DNA from: Pezicula radicicola
Taxonomy: Eukaryota; Ascomycota; Leotiomycetes; Helotiales; Dermateaceae
Assembly: GCA_003008705.1 (NCBI GenBank)
Contig: PDUO01000036.1
Location: 195,968 to 259,967 of the forward strand
Length of the DNA: 64,000 nucleotides
Direction of reading: 5' to 3'
In this document: positions 54,978-64,000 of the stretch, in pieces
Layout: every line of letters begins with the position of its first letter
Numbering within the stretch: the first letter of the stretch is position 1
The notes under the pieces: model-generated
Told to the model about the DNA's origin: nothing
What the model saw: the letters and a program-made list of their open reading frames with translations, nothing else
Database searches by the model: none
Translations under genes and position numbers: made by a program

Positions 54978-57900
54978 ATGCTGTTCGACGCAAGGCTATG
55001 GGCCGGCTTGGCCTTGCTGGGTGTGGTGCAGGCGCAGTATACGACTAGCAATGCTCCATATGGAAACAGCTCAAGTCCAAGAGCAATCCAATTGACAAGT
55101 ACAAGGACTCCCACCTCACACTCTTGCGCTGCAGAAACAGTTTATAGTCCAACCACGATTTGGGCTTGGGGCACTCCATCAACTGTGACAGAGACTCACA
55201 AAGTCACTGCAACGGTATTTTTCTTAATTTTTTGGAGAAAAGATAAATACTAATCATGAACAGGTCACTATTCCCTCCGTTTCCACCAAAACAGACTATC
55301 AGACAACAACTATTTATTCGAAGGGTTACTCGACTGAGACGGATTATGAAACATCGACGGTTTATTCATATATCAACACAACAGTAAGCTGCATCACTCA
55401 ATTCCAGGCTCTACCATTCAATGTCTATCCAAGTCAAACTTCGTGTCTAAATTCAAATGATCAGATCACCACTACTGTTGTATCCGTCTCTACCGAAACC
55501 GATTACCAGCCAACGACTGTGTATTCCTACTCGACTGAAACTGATACCGAAATTGACACAGCAACAGTTACTTCATTCTCAACAGAAACAGACTTGTAGG
55601 TTTTGTCGTTTCCATCCCCAACCCCAACATTACGAGATGGTGGATATTTGATCAAGTTTTTGGAAATGCCCCCAAAACTTGTGCCCAAAGAAAAACAGCA
55701 TTAAATCAACGTTCAAAACTTGAAACAGAACTAACAGCAAACTAGAACCACCACCACGGACATTGAGACAAGCTACATAACAACAACCCTTACCGAAACT
55801 ACTACCTATTCTACTAGCTACCCAGTGACTGTAACATCAACTGTTGTCTCTGGTTACACTAGTATCTCAACATCTTATGTCTATTCAACGTACATCAGCG
55901 AGACGACATATACCACGTTGGTAAGTTACTCTCGCCAAAAACCAATTGCTACATACTGACAAACAGGTGCCTGTTCCAACAACTACCACGGCCATTTCAG
56001 AAAATGATGTTTACATAACTGTCCCAACAACTATAACTTCTAACTATACGTACTCTGTGCCATACACGATTACTATTTCGTCAGATTCTACTACAGTCTT
56101 CACTTCTTACATATACTCAATTTATATCAGTGAGACTACGTATACAACCTCGGTACTTATCATTTCTTTTCCTCGCTAATTGTTATTCAAGTTTAGAAGT
56201 GCCGTTGAAGCTAACAAACTCAGGTCACTATTCCCACCACAACTACCACCACTTCCATTTCAATTTCTGTCTCGGAAAGCGATGTACCGTATCCTGTGCC
56301 TACCACTATCACATCCACTTACCTCTCAACTTACACTTACTCTACTTCATACCCATACACCGTGACCGATGATTTCACGTCTACAACAACACAATACAAC
56401 GTAAGCACGTACACATCGGTTTCTACCTCGCTCTACCTGAGCATCTTTACAGATACAGTAACCAACAGTAAGTTTTTCAAAGCATTCCTTAATACTTAGC
56501 ACGAAGACCAAGCTAATAATTTTTAGCGGACACAATAACATCTACTTCAGGTTAGTATTAAGCAAGAGACCGTTTCTATTTTGATGCAAAACTAACTATT
56601 TAGTCTCTACTGAATTCATCCCCACCACTTATACAATTCCTGCATCGACGGTCACAACTTCACTTTCAGGCTCCTTAACAACCTTGACCCTACCTGCTTC
56701 AACTGTCACTACCCAAGTCATTGTCCCAACAACTATAAGTGAAGCTGGTAGTACCTTAATAACCTCAATTCTTGTGCCCACAACGATAATTCAGGCTGGA
56801 AGTACAGTAATATCGAATATCATTATTCCTACCACAGTCTCCGGATCTCCAGGCCCCACTTTGACTTCAGTTGTCACTACTACTATTCCTCCCAGCTTAA
56901 CCACCATTTCCGAGCCTGGAAGCACATACATTTCTACAATCTCAGGGTCAATCAGCACCTACACCACGACAGTGACAGCCCCTGGGATAACCCCCGTTCC
57001 TGGTTTGACAATTCCTGGAGAGAGTTTCACTTTTACGGATTTCGTGACAGTGGTATCAACGTCCGCCATCGGTGGCTCAACGATTACGACTTGTCCCGCG
57101 CCCACAAACACCCCTGGAGTGGTTGTGACTCCTCAAAGTACGGCGAACGATTCTACTTGGGGCTGCGCGCCTGGCTTCGTATGCTCACCACCAAAGCCCG
57201 ACTCCTGCAACTTCTTCGCCAACCCTCCACCCTTCAATTACCAATGCGATGCACAATACTGTATCCCATCCCCACCTCTCACGGATGTGATCTGGCCAAC
57301 GAACGAGACAGCATACTTCCCACCAACAGATGGCTACTTCAATCTAAACCCAGAAGCCTTTGGCCTGTCCTTCGACATCTTCCTCGAAGTAGTGGTAACC
57401 GAGTACGTTGTAGGCAACCTAGGAACCTCTACTCGCACAGCCTTGACAACAGGAAACTACGCAAGTCAAGCCAGTCTCAGCCATTTCAACCCATCAGCAA
57501 CCAATTCTCCAGATACCGGCGTCCAAAAGCAAAAACAAAAACACAAACGTTCCAAAGCACCAAACGCACATCAACAACTCTCCAAGCGTGATAACACCAT
57601 CGTCCCAGCAGTCTGCTACGCTCAATGCAACAACTGTTTCCTCGAAGCCCAAAAAATAGGGAAAAGCGCCGCCCTCTGTGCCTCAGGATCAGCCTTCTTA
57701 TCCAACTACGCATCCTGCGAATCTTGCGTTAGCGCTCATGGCGATACACAAAAACTTACACTTCAAATATCCGTAGAGCCCCGATTCCAACCATACCTTG
57801 ATTTTTGTAACGCTCAGGCTCCACAAAGTCAAATAGCCGTTGCAGCAACTACCAATGTTGTTAGTACTCCGCCTCCAAAGACGACCACAACTGGAACGAT

Positions 57901-58228
57901 TGAGGAGGTCAGTACGGCTCCTACACCAATTGTTAGTGTGGCTAATCAGTCACCACCTGCTATTACCACTACTCCAACCCCTGTTACTGTTACTGGTCCT
58001 TCTCCAAGTACTCCCACCCCAAGTGCTCCCACTCCTAGTTCCGGATCTGGATCTGGGTCCGGATCGACTAGAAGCTCAACTGTGTCATCTACCACGGGGA
58101 CGAGTAGTGGATCAACTACGACCTCTGGAGCGCCCCAATTCACTGGAAACAGCAGTAGAATGCATCCTCTGCCTATTTTTGGCACTCTTGCTCTCGTCTG
58201 CATAGCATCTATCATGTCACTTCTATAA
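54978..58228 (+). CDS. Ser/Thr-rich GPI-type cell-surface protein
   Basis: Eight exons in consistent phase: 54978-55214, 55264-55383, 55465-55595, 55746-55920, 55967-56152, 56224-56467, 56527-56550 (24 bases), 56604-58228; 913 residues. A signal peptide (LWAGLALLGVVQAQ) is followed by repeats rich in Thr, Ser, Tyr and Val (VPTTITSNYTYSVPYTITIS). Exons 2 and 6 both open with the same VTIP codons. Later come a Cys-rich block (WGCAPGFVCSPPKPDSC, YQCDAQYC), a basic stretch with SKRD, a second Cys block (CYAQCNNCFLEAQK, CESCV) and a Ser/Gly-rich stalk. The end, LPIFGTLALVCIASIMSLL, fits a GPI-attachment signal. Likely a heavily O-glycosylated wall protein or adhesin. Confidence 0.85.
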
Positions 58229-60051
58229 AACATGAGAAGCATATCACTCTCTTTACCAATCTCATAATACTTGCATATAAGGAAGGAAGATACCCCACAC
58301 TCATTTTTAACAACCGGCGTTTACGGCGAATGGGATGGTATTTTAAGGGGTTGTCAAGGGCTTGATTTGTGGCTTTTAATGTATAGATTCTTAACGAACT
58401 AATAGGGTGGTAATGAATAATTTTGTTAACAGATTCGAATTATCTTTTATAGATATAGATAAGAGATTTGTGAGTACTTTGAGGGGTAAGTAGATTTAGA
58501 AAGAAGTAGTAACATGACTACACACCTCCAGTTCAAAGTCTTAAGTATTATATAGCAGCGTGGATAGACAGAGAGAAGGCGCAAAAACTAGGAAGGGGTT
58601 GAAGGAGAAGATATAGTAATTGATGAAGTTATATACAAGGATCAAATGGAGGAGTAGTAGTACTGTAGCGAAAGTGGATGTGTCTAGTACTTATTTAGAT
58701 ACTAGAGTGTGTCTTCCCCCTTTCTAATCCCCTATCTACTAAAAAGCCAACGAATTCTCAACCCACCGCTATATGCCTTCCCTACACTACAAGCAATACC
58801 ATATTCTTAATCCAATTACCTCACTATACCTACCTAACCCTAGGTTTACCTCTCAAAGAATTATCTAACAGGGGAATGTAAGTAGGATAGTTATGTTAGG
58901 AATTCTTGAATTGAGATATCTTGTTGTATTGTTAAACGTGTATAATAAATAACCTGAATGTGATATGTGACAACGGATTTTTAAGAGATTATTTACTATG
59001 ATATTAGGAAGTAGAAAGACTTAAATGAAAAGTTTCCTTTATAATTTTGTGAGGTGTATTTTTTAGTGAAGTGTGGTAAGTAAAAGCTTAGTGACAGCAT
59101 GTAATGTAACTTCTGTTTAGAAAGGAAGACGCTCTTAATTCTACAAGGAGATGCACGATCTATCTTTTTTAATAAGGCTTGGGGTTATAACACAGTACAA
59201 GGATGAGTTGTTATTCTCTCTAGGAGGATAATCTCCTCAGACGCATCAGCCTCTCTAAGAATGACTCCATAAGCAATTTTACCAGATCCTTGATTGGGAA
59301 CTCTATCAAAAAGAAGTGCCAACAGTATAAGTATATGGTGGAATAGTGACATCACTACTAACCTAAACGACCCGGGATTGGAGGGCTACAGTAGAAGCAC
59401 GAAAGGAAGGAGTTGGAGGAACCCGAATTACTTCAACAGAGATCTAAAGAACAAACAAGAACACGACTAATAACACAACTTAAGCGAAGTGCTTTCTAGG
59501 AAAGACTGCATTACTATGTACAGCATTAGTTGGGAAAAAAGCTCTCTCGATATCTAAATTGAAACTTTTGGCAAGTATTTCGGTGCATATGGTAATAAAT
59601 AGCGGCCATCTAAGATTTAGGTGGTCTATAAGAACTAATTGAACAGAAACTCAGATTCTCTGGCTGAATTACTAGACTCATCCTTGAGATAAATAGCAGG
59701 GCAGTGCCCTGCTATGAAGAAAGAGAATGTCCAAGTGATTTGCGGCCGAGGGTAGGAGGAACCAGTCTGGCAGGCCACTTGCAATTATGCCTAGTAATCT
59801 CATAAGCCTAGTAACTTCCCCTTCCCCTTCCATTCTTCGATTTCGTAGCTTATATTCCGCGGAGAACCATGGCAGTTATACTATTAGTAACAACAACTTG
59901 TACAACATCTTTTTCGAAAAATCTAAGTTTTTCATTCTAGCTAGCGAAACACTATAATACCTCCATGTCACCCCTCAAGCTATAGGTAGTAATGGGAATT
60001 AGTAATGAGAATATGATAGAACCCTCAAATTTTCTCAAAGCAAGCGCTAGT
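58229..60051. other. Intergenic stretch, AT-rich
   Basis: About 1.8 kb without a supported gene or a clear repeat. Confidence 0.4.
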
Positions 60052-60503
60052 TCACATGGTTATCAGTTCCCGCAAATAAGAAGTTGACCGGATCCGGGTG
60101 CGAAGATCTCTCGCTGAATATACTTTTCTCGTGCATCGAATATTTGCAAACCTGTAGATCTCATTACCACTTGCAAAGTTTGTTTAGTCCAGGAACATCT
60201 TATCCGCTTTGTTTTCAAGCATCGTAAAGTCCATATCGTCATCATGAGAAAAGACGGCCAAATCGCCAGCCTAGCTGGAGGCTAGCGCATTCAGACGTGT
60301 ACTATCGAAATTCCACCCAGCAGGTTCAGAAATAGGTATTCCCAGATTAAAGGAGGATGGTGCACTATGTTAAAATGATTATCTTTTAAAGCTTCATGTG
60401 ACTCTTGATATGGCAGTCCCGGTCCCCAATCACTAAGCACATTCAGTAATTCGGTATGATCACATGATGTCAATATCATGTGACTGTAAACTTTTTGTTG
60501 CAT
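60052..60503 (-). pseudogene. Decayed conserved fungal gene fragment
   Basis: From about 60503 a frame reads YSHMILTSCDHTELLNVLSD and HFNIVHHPPLIWEYLF. A frame change then leads to WNFDSTRLNALASS, a TAG stop, AGDLAVFSHDDDMDFTMLEN, a TAA stop, and TNFASGNEIYRFANIRC. The text is protein-like on both sides of each break. The stops could come from CAG and CAA by C-to-T change, as in RIP. I do not recognise the family. No intact copy is in the window. Confidence 0.5.
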
Positions 60504-60888
60504 GTCGCATAGGACCGTAGTAGTTATCGGTACTGCAACAATACAGTAAAAACGGTTAGAGATGAGAGTCAGCCTGCTGGTCTGCTACTACCACAACAGC
60601 GCGATGTGCAACAAAACATTTACAGGTCATGTGCCGTATGGCACGTGCTACTGAAGATTGGCCGAAGCGAAGGTATGAAAAGGGGGCGTATTGTGATAAG
60701 CGAGGAACGAGCATTACGCTTTCACAGCATGCAGAACTCCACAATTAGTTTCGTTTGGTTCAAAATGAAGAATACTTGTGTCCATGGTAAACCTAGTTCC
60801 TTTCATTACCAGTCTTAAAATATCCCTTGCCCATTTGGTTGCCGTACATTAGTTATCCTTACTCACAACTGCCAGGTTATCTCACAAT
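60504..60888. other. Intergenic stretch
   Basis: No supported gene between the decayed fragment and the zinc-finger-like gene. Confidence 0.35.
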
Positions 60889-62629
60889 CTACTCATCCTC
60901 ATATTCCTCATCCTCCTCATCAAACTCCTCCTCGCACTCATCTTCCTCGAAATTATCTCCGATAAAGTTCCCGTCCTCATCGAACTCCTCAGCTCTACCA
61001 AGGTACCCCCCACCAGGAGGAGCTTGCTTTCTCGCAGCATAGTAGTGGGGAGGTACATATGGCGGTGATCTAATTCTAGGTGCACCAGAACTCCTGTACG
61101 TAGAGAGTTCAGCCTCAACGACGACATTCCTCTGCCTCAACCGCTTGATCTCGGCCTCGAGAGCTTCAATGTGCTCCGCTGTGGACTGGGATTCATTTCG
61201 ACCAGCCAAGAAGTTCCTAGCACGTTGCTGGCTGGCGGAAATTGAGGCTCTAGGCCTAGAGTTCGTGTGTTGAGCACGGCGTGGTTGGGCGCTCGGTCTT
61301 TGGATAGCACCGCGGGAGCTGACTCGAGAGGACCCGTCCGACATGCTTCCCCTAGAGGTGCCGGTTCCAGAACGTTGAGCCACTACTCGGTTGATATTAC
61401 CAGAGTTTGAAGAATATCCATTGTTGTTGTGTGCTCGTACACACCTGGAAGGGGCAAAGCCAGCAACCATTTCCCTCAATGCTCCAAGCTGGGCTAGAAC
61501 TGATTCCGGTTGGGAATCCTCGTCGTCAGTAGTATCATTGTGTACTACAGGCTGTGGAGCTGCTTGATCTCCTGGAAATGATGCGAGTTGTGGCTGAACT
61601 TCTGCTAGCGTCAGTTGCTGTGGTGCAGGAGGTTGTGCCAAAGGTGCAGGTGGTTGAGGTAACAACGCTGGAATCTGAGCAGCTTGTGCAGGAGGTTGAA
61701 CAATGCGGTTTGGATTCTGAGCGACTAGTGGCACCGCCAGAGCTGGAGGGTGAGCAGCGGGAGGAAGAGTAGGAGGTTGCGCAGGAGCCTCAACAGGCTG
61801 TTATAATTATTGTTAGCTTGTACTGAGTAAGTGCTGACTTTACAAACTTACTGCTGACAACCCATTGTTTGTGATGCTTCCAGTTTGAGGATCCACAACA
61901 AATCTAGCCTAATATTAAAGCATTAGTTTCAAGTAACAAAGACCTCAGTTCAAAAGAGCCACTTACTCGATTTGCTTGCCATTGGCCCAGCACTTGGTTA
62001 TCAAAATGAGCTTCCGTGAATAGGTGTTGACGGAAGTGGTGTTTTCCCTCCTTTGAATACCAGGGCTGATTGTCGTCGCAGTCATGGCACATAAATAAAA
62101 GAAAACCCTCCGAGTCTGTCCTCATTCCACCTTCAGCCCATCCATCAAAATGGTTCGTGGGGAAGTCTCTATGTAGAGCTTGTAGCTCGATCAGCAACTC
62201 CTGGTGCTTGGTTGCCTTTACCGGACCACCAGAGCCAAATCCCGGATTCCAGATTCCCCCAGCCGCCTCGGTGCGTTGTCTAGAAGCCACATTGTTATCG
62301 TGTCCGTAATGTCGCACACCTCTATCTCCTTGTAGGTGGCGTATAAGGTCGCTCATATGATTTGCTCGCCCACCCCATTGAATACGTGCTGGACAGTCTA
62401 CACACCGATAAAACTCTGCTACACTGTAAATGTGACCTGGGCCTGTTGGTGGACCGGCTGGACCAAGGCATCCTGAGATTCGGGCATATGGATTTGCTGC
62501 CTGAATGTTTTGGAGGTTTTGATCGAGTCTAGCTTGGCGTGATGAGAGGAACTGCTGGCGGCTCACTACTTCTGCTTCATTTCTCGGACGGGGAAGAGTA
62601 AATAATTTGTGGTCTGGAACAGCAGCCAT
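60889..62629 (-). CDS. Zinc-finger-like protein with Pro/Gln-rich region, coiled coil and acidic tail
   Basis: Three exons, 61967-62629, 61852-61908 and 60889-61797, join in phase 0; 542 residues from MAAVPDHKLF. A start at 62722 would add 31. Two Cys/His sites are visible in exon 1: YRCVDCPARIQW...SDLIRHLQGDRGVRHYGH and MCHDCDDNQPW...HHFRQHLFTEAH, with C2H2-like spacing. Exon 3 begins with Pro/Gln/Ala repeats (QPPAPLAQPPAPQQ), then an Arg/Ser-rich part, a heptad stretch (IEALEAEIKRLRQRNVVVEA) and a strongly acidic C-terminus. This layout suggests a nuclear or nucleic-acid-linked role, which is an inference. It is separate from the RING array. Confidence 0.75.
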
Positions 62630-62722
62630 GTTGAAGGTGTGATGAATTAGGTAAGGTTTGAAGGATAGTCGGTTATGGAGTTCAGGTAAGGAAGCTTTGG
62701 ATTCGTCTGTGGATGCGTTCAT

Positions 62723-64000
62723 CCTCGGAAAGAAGAAAGAAGATGTTGTAAATAGTTTGGAAGTTGTAAAGAAAGTAGTGTGATGTGCTTCAAGGTTTGA
62801 GAATGGAGTGCGGGAAAGTGGAATATTTTGAAATTGTGGGTGTCTTTATATGTACGCGTTGACCGAAACGCGTCTTTCTTTGGTGGTTATCGACTATGCA
62901 AGTGGTGAATGTAAAGGCTAAAACTATCTTTGTGAAATCTGTCTTTGATGTGCATTTTTTGAAGCGTTAAAACGGCCAAGGCCACAGGAAATATCAAAGA
63001 GCTATTCGGCTGATAGTCTATATAAAGCTCGAGTGTTCTCGAGACGGTCAGAACAGGAAGGTTTTATTGCTCTAATCATAATTCTGCAAACCTCTACAAA
63101 GGATCTCCAATAGATGACCAAGATCTTTAGATGCAGTTATGAAGTGACTCCTGTCGCTTAGCAAGAGGTTACAGATAACCCTCATTTTGGCATCTTATAA
63201 CAATAAAAAGATGTTTAATCTGGTACTTGCTACATAGCTATATGGCGTAGTAAAGAGTATAAAATAATAATTCCATATTTGCATGAAGAATTTCCCTTTA
63301 GTAGCGCGGCCAGGTTGAGTGGCCAACTTGATCGGAGTAGTCAGCTTGATCTGAGTAGCTAAATCGACATGAATAGCTCACTTAATCGAAGTAGTAAATT
63401 TAAGGCTTGTCAGTCACAGCTTACTCGGTCTTTGTAGTTCGTCTTTAAGGTACATACTATGAATTTCCTTTTTACTCTCTTCAAGGATGCGTGTGCCTTC
63501 TTCTAAAGTTTCTATATCATCACTGCCAAATTATAACACATTTGATTACTCTCTTGACGCGGCCTATTAATGAGGTTGTACGGTAGAACCTCTCGGGCCG
63601 ATAATAAGTGACCATTAATATCTTCTACATGATTATTGATGATTTTTGTGCTTTGGGGCCTCCTTTGCCAAAGGAAGGACAACTTTAAGGAAGGTACCAC
63701 AACAATTGTTAAAGAGTTAGGAAGAAACGCGAATATTGATAGTAATATAAGAGCCGCTCTGGCCACCTTGGACTACAAATAGACCCATAAATGTAACTAG
63801 GAACGAACCAACACAGTGTTCGGTAAAGACCACCAAGCTCCAACTTTGTATTTCCAATAAAAGTCCCCATCTCTACAGCTTAAGCTTCAAGTAAGACTAA
63901 AGAATTGCTTAATACGAATGTGTACTCAAGTTAATTCCTTCCGAAGCATCACAAGGTGACTCGAGGTGTTTAAGCGTAGGTGGAAGTAATGGAAGTAATG
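62723..64000. other. Right-edge stretch with a short degenerate repeat
   Basis: No supported gene. At 63,310-63,395 there are four loose copies of CTTGATC-GAGTAG-like words spaced by about 20 bases, resembling the dispersed repeat at 43.0 and 49.7 kb. A minus-strand frame at 63512-63766 is not recognisable. Confidence 0.4.

Noticed and set aside
57840..58205. Plus-strand Leu/Val/Pro-rich frame of 121 codons
   Set aside because: Out-of-frame reading of the Ser/Thr/Pro stalk of the surface protein at 54978-58228.

Overview
This window looks like a filamentous ascomycete genome, probably a leotiomycete (the class is an inference from general gene character). Genes carry short introns of about 45-90 bases with GTAAGT-type donors and CTAAC/CTGAC-type branch sites. 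There is a very AT-rich repeat block, and several relics show G-to-A/C-to-T changes of the kind left by repeat-induced point mutation (RIP). No tRNA, rRNA, CRISPR array or bacterial-type operon was seen.

Layout. (1) 0-11 kb: four tandem minus-strand paralogues (2.6, 4.6, 8.8 and 10.2 kb), plus perhaps a fifth cut by the left edge. They belong to a family I do not recognise, defined by an RGP-L/F box followed about 35-45 residues later by a [IV]N-x-F-[ST]-P-x-W box. A frameshifted F-box gene lies among them. (2) 11.9-32 kb: RING-finger genes, almost all on the minus strand, mixed with decayed copies. One sub-family of about 120 residues (14.5, 16.2, 19.0, 20.6 kb; relics at 17.9 and 21.5 kb) has an Ala/Thr/Val-rich lead, a RING and a Cys-Leu/Ile-Arg-Asp-Trp motif. 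A second group has long disordered leads (25.2, 29.0, 30.8 kb). A 1.2 kb AT-rich block with an approximately 32-bp repeat lies at 22-23.3 kb. (3) 33-38 kb: a MITE-like element inside an ORF, then two conserved fungal single-copy-type genes (34.0 and 37.1 kb). (4) 38.9-48.8 kb: seven more RING genes, several with an N-terminal hydrophobic exon or later membrane segments. (5) 50-64 kb: a more ordinary region with a secreted/membrane kelch protein, a divergent Ser/Thr-rich GPI-type surface protein, a decayed gene and a zinc-finger-like protein.

Working view (inference): 0-49 kb is an accessory, fast-evolving island of ubiquitin-type genes (RING E3 candidates and an F-box gene) beside an uncharacterised tandem family. 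It shows birth and death of copies, substitutions at zinc ligands, internal repeats, frameshifts and nonsense codons. The RGP/NxFxPxW family is the strongest candidate here for something undescribed. A functional link between it and the RING genes is only suggested by proximity. Exon models were built by hand from splice motifs and frame consistency and need transcript support.
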